From an uncultured Novosphingobium sp. (GTDB lineage Bacteria > Pseudomonadota > Alphaproteobacteria > Sphingomonadales > Sphingomonadaceae), in assembly GCA_946886365.1 (NCBI GenBank), contig CAMPIM010000002.1, forward strand, positions 1 to 64,000: a DNA stretch of 64,000 bases, read 5' to 3'. The notes beneath the pieces are model-generated. The model made no database searches. It had not been told where the DNA came from and saw only the letters and a program-made list of their open reading frames with translations. Both the position numbers and the translations under genes were made by a program. Each line of letters opens with the position of its first letter. Position 1 is the first letter of the stretch. Shown here in pieces: positions 9,238 through 17,331 of this stretch.

Positions 9238-10608
9238 TCAGCGGCTGGGGCTTACCATTCCTGCCGGTTTGAGGTCGGAGGGCGAATTTTTGGTGTGGCT
9301 CCGCTGGCGCCTTTTGCTCTGCTCGACGGCGAGTTTTTTCTTGAGCCGTACGCCGTGAAGACCCCAGTCTCCGAAATGTACGGCAGCCAGGAAGATGAGG
9401 AGGCCGTTCATGAACAAGGCGATGGTGAGGGGCAGCGCGAGAAAGACGTCGAGTATTTGTTCGGTCGGCGTTTCCACAGGCCCCACCCGGTCGATCCCGA
9501 ACAGGGCGAGGCCGTCTTCAAGGGAATGACCATCCCATTCTCGCCGGAAAAGCCATTCGCCTACTTCTATCGCCAGAATGGTCGGGGCGATGAGCATGGC
9601 GGCGAGGCCGATTATGACCATCGCTTCGCTCAGGAGCTGTACGCCAAGAGAGGGAAGGCGGCGCTTGGTTACAGGATCATGTACTTGCCTTTCGGGCGCC
9701 GGAGATTGCGATAGCCCGACCGGCCTCACGGTGGATGACGAAGGCGGGTCCGAAAAGCCGTATCGATCCAGCTTGGCCAGCATCCGGGGGTTCAACTGAG
9801 ACTTGCAGCTATCCTCGATGAATTTTTGCTGCTCGATCGTCAGTTCCTGACGGAAGCTGTCGGATTGTCCCTTTCTCATCCGCAGAGCATCTGAATCCGA
9901 TCGGTCATATTCATGGCCGGGAATGCCCTGGGCGAGTTCCAATGCCTTGAGTTTTTCGAAGGATGAGTTTTCCACCGCATATCCAAGAGCACGGCTATTG
10001 ACCGGCTCATCCAGAAAACTGAGCATCTTTTCGACTTCTGCCTCCGTTTGAAGCAGTAGATCCTCATAATATATGATGTGATGGTCATGCCGTTCGAGGC
10101 CATTGGCCCAGCTGTTCATATATTTGATATAATGTGGCAGGCCTCTATTCTCATCCATGAGAAAATCATCAACGCTGCCTTGAAACGACATCTTGTGCCG
10201 AGTCACATGGTGATAGTCGGAAATGAGTACGGCCCGCGGATCCCGGATCAGGAATATGATGGGAAGGCGGCCGGGCAGGGTTGGTTTGAAGCGCAGATGA
10301 GTGGAAGGGATCAGGGGGAAAGAGGCCTCCTCCGACCTGCGGACAAAGGCCGGTATGCCGCGCACCGGATCCAAGTCGAAATTGGGAGCAAAGGTGAACA
10401 TGCTCTGGGTCGTAATGGGCGGATATGCACGCGACGCGAGGAAATATTGCGCCAGGATAAACCTGAGCCAGGTCCTGCCCGACTTCGGATAGGAGGCAAG
10501 GAGCGCAGTCGCAGCGCTGGAAACAAGACGCAGGCTGCGAGCCGAAGCGATACGGCGCGCCAGAATGAAGGGCGCATGAGCCAGCGAAGCGATGTGGGGC
10601 GTGTCCAT
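9238..10608 (-). CDS. Sulfotransferase-domain protein with C-terminal membrane region
   Basis: The 456-residue protein starts with a cytosolic-type sulfotransferase fold that would use PAPS. The 5'-phosphosulfate loop is YPKSGRTWLRF near residue 41, and the 3'-phosphate-binding motif is RDPRAVLISDYHHV near 125. The C-terminal third is unusual, with two hydrophobic segments (about 332-362 and 388-425) and a basic tail (KRRQRSHTKN). The acceptor is unknown. Base composition within 9850-10160 appears less GC-rich than the neighbours, hinting at transfer. It is divergent from imuA. A GTG six bases upstream of the chosen ATG is an alternative start. Confidence 0.75.
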   Translation of the reverse strand: MDTPHIASLAHAPFILARRIASARSLRLVSSAATALLASYPKSGRTWLRFILAQYFLASRAYPPITTQSMFTFAPNFDLDPVRGIPAFVRRSEEASFPLIPSTHLRFKPTLPGRLPIIFLIRDPRAVLISDYHHVTRHKMSFQGSVDDFLMDENRGLPHYIKYMNSWANGLERHDHHIIYYEDLLLQTEAEVEKMLSFLDEPVNSRALGYAVENSSFEKLKALELAQGIPGHEYDRSDSDALRMRKGQSDSFRQELTIEQQKFIEDSCKSQLNPRMLAKLDRYGFSDPPSSSTVRPVGLSQSPAPERQVHDPVTKRRLPSLGVQLLSEAMVIIGLAAMLIAPTILAIEVGEWLFRREWDGHSLEDGLALFGIDRVGPVETPTEQILDVFLALPLTIALFMNGLLIFLAAVHFGDWGLHGVRLKKKLAVEQSKRRQRSHTKNSPSDLKPAGMVSPSR

Positions 10609-10747
10609 CAACACAGATTAGCTTGGCAGAAAGCCGGGTGTGAAACTTTTCCGGATGATGGCCAATGTGTGTAAGAAGCTGAAACCATCCTCCCTTTTTT
10701 CTAATGGCAGCCAAGTTGATTGACAGGGGGTGCGCTATCGCCGAAAA

Positions 10748-10762
10748 GAACATATAGAGAAC
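10748..10762 (-). promoter_or_regulatory. LexA (SOS) box upstream of imuA
   Basis: GAACATATAGAGAAC (GAAC-N7-GAAC) is the reverse complement form of the alphaproteobacterial LexA operator. It ends five bases before the imuA ATG and covers the ribosome-binding region, so bound LexA would block the cassette at the start of transcription or just downstream. It is an independent second instance of the motif seen at recA. Confidence 0.88.
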
Positions 10763-10767
10763 ATTCT

Positions 10768-11583
10768 ATGGTGGATTCGGTGAACAGGCTTGCAGCCCTC
10801 AGGCGGCACATTGCATCACTGGAAGGGATTCCGGCCGTCAAAGCAGATGCGCGTATCACGACGGGACATGCGGCTTTTGATCAGGCATTGCAGGGTGGCC
10901 TTGCCAAGGGTCGGGTGCATGAATTGTTCGGAAATGCTGAAGATGAAGGCGCCACTGCCGGTCTTTCCCTGATCCTTGCCCATCTTGCGGCGCGTGAGGC
11001 TCCTCTGTTCTGGTTGCGCCTTCCAAATGGAACGGCGGGACAACCTTATGGCCCGGGGCTCTCCGCGCTTGGGATAGATCCAGCCCATTTGCTGATCGGA
11101 GTCATGAAGGATGAGGCGCTGCTGCTGCGCGCGGCGGTCGATGCGTTGCGCTGCCCGGCTCTGGGCGCGCTGGTCATCGAACTGCGCGGGCGCGCGCCGC
11201 TGCTGGACCTGACCGCAAGCCGCCGCCTGGCGCTGGCGGCGGAGACGTCGGGGGTTACCGCCTTCGTGCTGCGGATCGGCGGCGATCCGGTGCCGAGCGC
11301 GGCGGAGACACGGTGGCGGGTGGAGGCTGCGCCATCCGTGCCGTTGCCGGGCAATGCGCCGGGCATGAGCGCCTTTTCGCTTAGCCTGCTGCGCCGCCGT
11401 TCCGGCCCGGATGGCATTACGTGGCGGATGGTGTGGAATGCCGAGCGGGGAGATTTTGGAGAAGAGTGCGATGAACGCCATGAGCATGGATGGGCCAGCG
11501 GAGGACGCGCTGACGAGGCGGCGCTACCTGGCGCTGTGGTTCCCCTTCCTGCCGGTCGACCGGCTGCGCATCGCGCGGCCTGA
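10768..11583 (+). CDS. imuA: SOS mutagenesis protein ImuA
   Basis: ImuA is the RecA-like partner in the ImuA-ImuB-DnaE2 translesion mutasome. The 271-residue protein has a degraded RecA/SulA-like core: GHAAFDQALQGGLAKGRVHELFG near residue 30 replaces a true Walker A motif. LFWLRLP and ALVIELRG follow. The ATG at 10768 sits directly after the LexA box. The longer frame from 10720 was rejected because it would read through the operator. imuB begins inside the last 113 bases of imuA in another frame, a common arrangement for tightly packed imu cassettes. Confidence 0.9.
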   Translation: MVDSVNRLAALRRHIASLEGIPAVKADARITTGHAAFDQALQGGLAKGRVHELFGNAEDEGATAGLSLILAHLAAREAPLFWLRLPNGTAGQPYGPGLSALGIDPAHLLIGVMKDEALLLRAAVDALRCPALGALVIELRGRAPLLDLTASRRLALAAETSGVTAFVLRIGGDPVPSAAETRWRVEAAPSVPLPGNAPGMSAFSLSLLRRRSGPDGITWRMVWNAERGDFGEECDERHEHGWASGGRADEAALPGAVVPLPAGRPAAHRAA

Positions 11584-13075
11584 TCTGTGGCAAGCGCAGG
11601 TCGGCGCCGGGCCGGTCGCCATCGTCGAGTCCGTACGCGGGGCGATGCGCCTTGTCACGCCGGATACCGACGCGCTGGCGCTGGGCCTGAGCGCAGGCAT
11701 GACTCTGGCCGATGCGCGGGCGCAAGAGCCTGACCTTGTCAGCTTCGAAGCCGATCCTCATGCCGATCAGGATTGGCTGGAGCGGCTGTGCGATGGATGC
11801 GCGCGTTATACGCCGATCGCTGCGATCGATCCGCCGCATGGGCTGATGCTGGACATCACCGGCTGCGCGCATCTGTGGGGCGGGGAGGAAGCGTTGGCGC
11901 TTGAGGCAGCGGACCGTTTCGAACGGCATGGCATGGAAGTGCGCTACGCCATTGCGGGAACGCCGGAAGGAGCACATGCGCTGTGCCGTTTTTCCGCAGG
12001 CCCTGCGCCGGACGAAGAGGCCGCCCTGCGCCGCCTGCCGATCGAGGCGCTGGGGCTGGAGCAGGACAGCGGCGTTGCGCTGCGCCGTGCGGGCCTGCGT
12101 ACCATCGGCGATCTGGCGGCGCGCCCTGCCGCGACACTCGCCGCGCGTTTTGGTGAGGAAGCGGTGGACGCGCTGCACCGCTTGCTGGGGCTGGACCAGC
12201 GCCCGCTCGCGCCGCGCCGCCCCCGCACAGCGGTTCGTATCGAGCGCCGCTTCGCCGAACCGATGGGCAGCACCGCCTACGCGCTCAAGGTGCTGGAGGA
12301 CATGGCCGCCGAAGCAGGCGAGCGGCTGGGCGAGCGTGGGCAGGGAGGACGCCGGTTCGAAGCGATGTTCTTTCGCAGCGACGGTCTTGCCTTCCCATTG
12401 CGCATGGAAACCAGCCTGCCGGTCCGCGATGCGCCCGCGATCATGCGGCTGGTACAGGAGCGGATCGACAGCCTGGCCGATCCGCTTGATCCCGGCTTCG
12501 GCTTCGACATGCTGCGCCTTAGCGTGCCGCAGACCGAGCCGATGGCCGCGACCCAACTGGCGTTGGAAGGGGGAGAGGCGAAGCGCGAGGAAGCGGTGGC
12601 TGCGCTGGTCGATCGGCTGTCCGTCCGGGCTGGCCGCAACCGCATCCAGCGGTTGGAACCGCGCGACAGCCATATTCCCGAACAGGCGCAGCTTGCGCTG
12701 CCTGCGATCGAAAGCCGCACGCCGTCCAGCTGGCCACGTCAGGGAGAACCCGGCGACCCGCCGATGCGCCCCATTCACCTGTTCGACCCGCCCCAACCGA
12801 TCGAGGTGGTGGCGCAGGTGCCCGACGGCCCTCCGCATCATTTCCGCTGGCGGCGGACAGCCCATGAAGTGACCCGCTATGAAGGGCCGGAACGGATCGC
12901 GCCCGAATGGTGGAAGGCGAAGGACGGCGCACTGGTGGGCGAAGGTGCGGGCATGACGCGCGACTATTACCGGATCGAGGATGCGCGCGGCCGCCGCTAC
13001 TGGATCTTCCGCCATGGCCTTTACGGCACGGAGGCGCGGCACCCCGGCTGGTACATCCACGGCCTGTTCGCATGA
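11471..13075 (+). CDS. imuB: Y-family polymerase-like protein ImuB
   Basis: ImuB is a catalytically inactive Y-family homologue that bridges DnaE2, ImuA and the beta clamp. The 534-residue protein opens with RRYLALWFPFLPVDRLRIARPD. It has the Y-family core (YTPIAAIDPPHGLMLDITGCAHLWGG region) and a helix-hairpin-helix-like segment (LRRAGLRTIGDLAARPAATLAARFG). The usual paired catalytic acidic residues (DE in SxDE) are not evident. The ATG at 11471 has a GGAG site. The TGA overlaps the dnaE2 start (ATGA). The LexA box upstream of imuA should control it. Confidence 0.92.
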   Translation: MNAMSMDGPAEDALTRRRYLALWFPFLPVDRLRIARPDLWQAQVGAGPVAIVESVRGAMRLVTPDTDALALGLSAGMTLADARAQEPDLVSFEADPHADQDWLERLCDGCARYTPIAAIDPPHGLMLDITGCAHLWGGEEALALEAADRFERHGMEVRYAIAGTPEGAHALCRFSAGPAPDEEAALRRLPIEALGLEQDSGVALRRAGLRTIGDLAARPAATLAARFGEEAVDALHRLLGLDQRPLAPRRPRTAVRIERRFAEPMGSTAYALKVLEDMAAEAGERLGERGQGGRRFEAMFFRSDGLAFPLRMETSLPVRDAPAIMRLVQERIDSLADPLDPGFGFDMLRLSVPQTEPMAATQLALEGGEAKREEAVAALVDRLSVRAGRNRIQRLEPRDSHIPEQAQLALPAIESRTPSSWPRQGEPGDPPMRPIHLFDPPQPIEVVAQVPDGPPHHFRWRRTAHEVTRYEGPERIAPEWWKAKDGALVGEGAGMTRDYYRIEDARGRRYWIFRHGLYGTEARHPGWYIHGLFA

Positions 13076-16000
13076 AACGCGGCAAGGGGCCTGATCCGTC
13101 CAAGCCCAAGTCGATGGATCGGCGGGAATTGGATGCGGTGGAAGCGGTGCGGGAAAGCGCGCGGATAAAGGAAGCACGACCTCCTCCGCCGCGCAGGGCT
13201 GGGTCCGCTTTTGCAGAGTTGGTGGCCGCCACCAACTTTTCCTTCCTGCGAGGCGCATCCCATGCCTCGGACATGGTGGGGCAGGCGATCGACCTCGGCC
13301 TAAAAGGACTGGGAATCGCCGACCGCAACACGGTCGCGGGCGTGGTGCGGGCATGGTCTGCGCTCAAGCGCGCCCCCGAAAAGGCGCGGACCCGCTTGCT
13401 GGAAGCAAAGAAGGAGGCTGGGCAGCCGCTGGAACTGACTGAGGAAGAGGAGCAATCGTGCCAAACCGACCTCAAACTTGTTGTCGGCGCACGACTGGTC
13501 TTTTCCGATGGCACTCCGGACATCGTCGCATATCCCTCGACCCGGCGTGGCTGGGGGGAACTGACCAAGCTGCTGACGGTGGGTAATTTGCGATCGATGA
13601 AGGGCAACTGCATCCTCACCTATGAGGATCTGACCGCCTATCTCGATGATCTGCTGCTGATCGTCCTGCCGTCCTCCACCGCCACAAAGCAGGCCGCCCA
13701 TCGAAAGCCGGTGGAGTATGAGTATGACGACAGGCCCTCCAAGGAGGCGATCCGGCAAGGGCATTTGAGCCTGGTGCCGCCGCCGCGTCCTGCCGATCTT
13801 AAATCCTATCTTCGGCGGCTGGCCCGATTGGCGCCAGGCCGGATCTGGCTGGGTGCGGCGCTATGCCGGGATGGCCGGGACGCGCGCCGGATCGCGGGCT
13901 TCAAGTGGCTTAGCGCCCGCACCGGCGTGCCGCTGATCGCGACCATGGACGTGCTGTATGCCAAGCCTGACGAGCGGCCCTTGCAGGATGTGCTAAGCTG
14001 CATTCGCGAAGGCGTGACGATCGACAAGGCTGGACGCTTGCTGGAGGCCAATGCCGAACGGCACATTCATGCACCCGATGAGATGGCGCGGTTGTTTCGC
14101 GACTGCCCTGAAGCTCTGGCCGAAAGCATGCGCTTGCTTGGCAAAGTGCGTTTCAGGCTGGATCAGCTATCCTATGAATACCCCCATGAGCCTGTGCCCG
14201 AAGGTTGGACGGCGCAGCAATGGCTGGAGGAACTGACCGTATCGGCCGCCCATGCGCGCTATGGCCCGCATATTCCGGCCAAGGTGCGCAAGTTGCTGGA
14301 TGACGAGTTCGAGCTTATTCGCGAGCGCAATTATGCTTATTATTTCTTGACGGTTTACGACATCGTCGCCTTTGCCAGAATGAAGGGCATATTATGCCAA
14401 GGGCGTGGATCGGCAGCCAATTCCATGGTCTGTTTTTTGCTGGGAGTCACTTCGGTCGATCCGGAACGGCATGAACTGCTCTTTTCCCGCTTCGTGTCGG
14501 AAGAGCGGGACGAGCCACCGGATATCGACGTCGATTTCGAGCATGAGCGGCGCGAAGAGGTGATGCAATATATCTACGATCGCTATGGCCGCCATCGTGC
14601 CGGGATCGCCGCGACCGTTATCCATTACCGATCACGCAGCGCTGTAAGGGAGGCGGCCAAGGTATTGGGGCTTAGCGAAGATGTGGTGGCGCGCCTGTCG
14701 AGTACGGTATGGGGCAGCTATTCGGGCGATTTTCCTGAAGCGCGGATAACCGAGGCGGGCTTTGACCTTCACAATCCGCAGATCGTGCGGTTGCGGGCAG
14801 TGGTGGATCAATTGCTTGACGCACCTTTCCCCCGGCATCTGTCGCAGCATGTCGGCGGTTTCGTGCTGACCCAGAACCGGCTCGATGAAACCGTGCCGCT
14901 TCATCATGCGGCGATGGCGGATCGCAGTTTCATCGAATGGGACAAGGATGACATTGATGCGCTGGGATTGATGAAGGTCGACATTCTGGCGCTGGGCATG
15001 TTGAGTTGCATCCGCAAGGCTTATGATCTGATGAGGCTCCATAGGCTGGGCGATCATGATCTGAATATTGACCTTAAATCAGATGACCGGGCCGTTTATG
15101 ACATGCTGGAAAAGGGCGACAGCATCGGCGTGTTCCAAGTGGAAAGCCGGGCGCAGATCAACATGCTGCCGCGTTTGCGCCCCCGATCCATTTATGACCT
15201 GACGGTGCAAGTGGCAATCGTGCGGCCTGGGCCGATCGAAGGCGACATGGTGCATCCCTATCTGCGGCGGAGATGTGGGGAAGAGGCGGTGGAATTTCCC
15301 GCGCCCGATCCTGCATATGGGTCCTACGACGAACTTAAGTTGCTGCTAGGCAAAACCTACGGCGTCCCCCTGTTCCAGGAACAGGCGATGAAGCTCGCCA
15401 TCGTTGCCGCCGAGTTCACCCCTTCGGAAGCCAATCAGTTGCGGCGGTCGATGGCGACTTTCCGGCAAGTGGGGGGCATGGACAAGTTCAAGGAGAAGAT
15501 GATCGGCGGCATGGTGCGGCGGGGTTATGAACGCGATTTCGCCGAGCGTTGCTATAGCCAGATCGAGGGGTTCGGCAGCTATGGCTTTCCTGAAAGCCAT
15601 GCGCTGTCCTTTGCGCGGCTGGTCTATGTGTCGGCGTGGATCAAATGCCATCAGCCTGCCGTGTTTGCCTGCGCGCTGCTCAATTCCCAGCCGATGGGTT
15701 TCTATGCCCCGGCGCAGCTTGTCCGCGATGCGCGGGAGCATGGCGTGGCCGTGCATGATGTGGATGTGAACATGAGCGGGTGGGACAATGCGCTCGAACC
15801 GCTGCTGCGGTCGCGGACCGCGCGGCGCGGTGAAGGAGCGGGGCGGGCGTTGGCGTTGCGGCTGGGATTTCGCCAGATCGATGGGTTTCGAGAGGCCTGG
15901 GCCGCGCAGATGGTCGAGGCGCGGGAGGGAGGGCTGTTCACCAGTCTTGAGGATCTGGCGCGGCGGGCTGGGTTGCCTGCGCGGGCGCTGCGCTTGTTGG

Positions 16001-16686
16001 CAGATGCGGACGCTTGCCGGTCGCTGGGGCAGGATCGGCGGGAGGCGCTGTGGGAGGCGCGGCGGACGCCGTCCAATGAATTGCCGCTGTTCGCCGCTGC
16101 TCGAAAGCGGGACCAGAAGGCTGCGGGAGAATTGGGGCAGGAACCGGATGCTATGCTGCCTGCCATGCCGCTCGCCGAACAGGTGGCGGCTGATTATCAG
16201 ATGACGCGATTGTCGCTCAAAGGCCATCCGATGGAGTTTTTGCGGCCGGTCTTTGCCGCCGAAGGGGTGCTGAGCTGCGCGCAGACGTCGGCTGCGAAGA
16301 ATGGGGCGAAGGTGCGGACGGCTGGCGTTGTGCTGGTGCGGCAGCGGCCGGGGAAGGGCAATGCCGTCTTCATCACGATCGAGGATGAGACAGGGATCGC
16401 CAACATCCTGCTCTGGGCAAGGCTGTTCGAAAGGCAGCGGCGGCCGGTGATGGCCTCGCGACTGATGCTGGTCGAGGGCGAGGTGCAACGGAGCAAGGAG
16501 GGCGTCGTCCACCTGATGGCGAGCCGGGTGCATGATCGCACTGCGGAGATGTCGCGTCTGTCGGATACGCATAGGCCACAGATCGCCTTGTCGCGGGCGG
16601 ATGAGTTTGTGCATCCTCAGCATCCCCGGACGTCCAGCCATCCGCGCAATGTGCGGATATTGCCGAGGTCTCGGGACTTTCATTGA
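13072..16686 (+). CDS. dnaE2: Error-prone DNA polymerase III alpha subunit DnaE2
   Basis: DnaE2 is the catalytic C-family polymerase of the SOS mutasome, and with ImuA and ImuB it copies past lesions. The 1204-residue protein has an N-terminal PHP domain (FAELVAATNFSFLRGASH near 45). Catalytic aspartates lie in PDIDVDFEHERR (D484, D486). GFGSYGFPESHALSFARLVY marks the fingers region, and an OB fold near residue 1075 contains ITIEDETGIANILLW. It is somewhat longer than many family members, with a hydrophilic stretch around residues 200-245. The ATG at 13072 overlaps the imuB stop; an in-frame ATG at 13114 is an alternative. Confidence 0.95.
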   Translation: MKRGKGPDPSKPKSMDRRELDAVEAVRESARIKEARPPPPRRAGSAFAELVAATNFSFLRGASHASDMVGQAIDLGLKGLGIADRNTVAGVVRAWSALKRAPEKARTRLLEAKKEAGQPLELTEEEEQSCQTDLKLVVGARLVFSDGTPDIVAYPSTRRGWGELTKLLTVGNLRSMKGNCILTYEDLTAYLDDLLLIVLPSSTATKQAAHRKPVEYEYDDRPSKEAIRQGHLSLVPPPRPADLKSYLRRLARLAPGRIWLGAALCRDGRDARRIAGFKWLSARTGVPLIATMDVLYAKPDERPLQDVLSCIREGVTIDKAGRLLEANAERHIHAPDEMARLFRDCPEALAESMRLLGKVRFRLDQLSYEYPHEPVPEGWTAQQWLEELTVSAAHARYGPHIPAKVRKLLDDEFELIRERNYAYYFLTVYDIVAFARMKGILCQGRGSAANSMVCFLLGVTSVDPERHELLFSRFVSEERDEPPDIDVDFEHERREEVMQYIYDRYGRHRAGIAATVIHYRSRSAVREAAKVLGLSEDVVARLSSTVWGSYSGDFPEARITEAGFDLHNPQIVRLRAVVDQLLDAPFPRHLSQHVGGFVLTQNRLDETVPLHHAAMADRSFIEWDKDDIDALGLMKVDILALGMLSCIRKAYDLMRLHRLGDHDLNIDLKSDDRAVYDMLEKGDSIGVFQVESRAQINMLPRLRPRSIYDLTVQVAIVRPGPIEGDMVHPYLRRRCGEEAVEFPAPDPAYGSYDELKLLLGKTYGVPLFQEQAMKLAIVAAEFTPSEANQLRRSMATFRQVGGMDKFKEKMIGGMVRRGYERDFAERCYSQIEGFGSYGFPESHALSFARLVYVSAWIKCHQPAVFACALLNSQPMGFYAPAQLVRDAREHGVAVHDVDVNMSGWDNALEPLLRSRTARRGEGAGRALALRLGFRQIDGFREAWAAQMVEAREGGLFTSLEDLARRAGLPARALRLLADADACRSLGQDRREALWEARRTPSNELPLFAAARKRDQKAAGELGQEPDAMLPAMPLAEQVAADYQMTRLSLKGHPMEFLRPVFAAEGVLSCAQTSAAKNGAKVRTAGVVLVRQRPGKGNAVFITIEDETGIANILLWARLFERQRRPVMASRLMLVEGEVQRSKEGVVHLMASRVHDRTAEMSRLSDTHRPQIALSRADEFVHPQHPRTSSHPRNVRILPRSRDFH

Positions 16687-16717
16687 GGGATTGGCAAATC
16701 CTTCCTGCGCAGAGCGT

Positions 16718-16834
16718 GGGGAGGGGGACCGCCGGGCAGCGGTGGTGGAGGGGAAATGGCATGACCTGCGGCGCCTACGGGCGCTCCCCTCCACCAGCCT
16801 GCGGCTGGTCCCCCTCCCCATCTGTCGATGGGGA
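16718..16834. repeat. Compound inverted repeat between dnaE2 and the GFA gene
   Basis: A left arm at 16718-16757 and a right arm at 16781-16820 are imperfect inverted copies of each other. The right part contains two perfect hairpins: ACCAGCC-TGC-GGCTGGT at 16793-16809 and CCCCATC-TGTC-GATGGGG at 16816-16833. No T-run follows. Composition resembles the repeat at 51-166. It may attenuate read-through from dnaE2, but a dispersed palindromic repeat is the simpler reading. Confidence 0.65.
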
Positions 16835-16869
16835 GGATAAACTTTCATCCCGAAGCCAAGGAGAATCCC

Positions 16870-17331
16870 ATGTCCATTCCCAATCTCCCCATCGAAGGCG
16901 GTTGTCGGTGCGGGCGTGTGCGTTTCCGGTTGAGCGAAGCGCCTTGGGGTGAGGCGGCTTGTCATTGTACCGGGTGCCAGAAGATGACCGGCAGCGCCTT
17001 TTCCACCACGATCATCATGCCTTCGGGCGGCTTTGAACTGATTGCGGGAGAGACTGTGATCGGTGGGCTGCATGGCGAAGACGTGCACCATCATCATTGC
17101 GACTGGTGCAAGAGCTGGGTCTTTACCAAGCCCGCCGCCGACATGGGCTTCGTCAATGTGCGGGCAACCATGCTGGACGATGCCATCTGGTTCGCGCCGT
17201 GGATGGAGACGCAGACGGCGGAGAAGTTGCCTTGGGCGCAGACCGGGGCGGTGGTCAGCTTTGAACGCTTCCCTGCTATGGATGAATATGAGGGGCTGAT
17301 CGCCCGCTACCGCGCCGAGCGGCCTCAATAA
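16870..17331 (+). CDS. GFA family zinc-binding protein
   Basis: This 153-residue protein belongs to the GFA family, named for glutathione-dependent formaldehyde-activating enzyme. Most members have no proven substrate. Zinc ligands are visible as GCRCG (C12, C14), CHCTGC (C31, C33, C36) and HCDWC (C77, C80). A His run at 73-76 precedes the last pair. The ATG at 16870 follows GGAGA. It stands alone between dnaE2 and the convergent tamB, whose end it overlaps by seven bases. No glutathione or formaldehyde gene is nearby, so the catalytic role is left open. Confidence 0.85.
   Translation: MSIPNLPIEGGCRCGRVRFRLSEAPWGEAACHCTGCQKMTGSAFSTTIIMPSGGFELIAGETVIGGLHGEDVHHHHCDWCKSWVFTKPAADMGFVNVRATMLDDAIWFAPWMETQTAEKLPWAQTGAVVSFERFPAMDEYEGLIARYRAERPQ

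Noticed and set aside
10720..10758. TTGACA at 10720 paired with TATAGA at 10753 as an imuA promoter
   Set aside because: The spacing is 27 bases, far from the usual 17, and no better -10 lies at the right distance.
11417..13354. 645-codon minus-strand open frame across imuB
   Set aside because: Antisense to imuB, which has family motifs and correct operon overlaps; no domain is visible in the opposite frame.
15346..17328. 660-codon minus-strand open frame across dnaE2 and the GFA gene
   Set aside because: Antisense to two well supported genes and rich in Arg, Pro and His as expected of a shadow frame.
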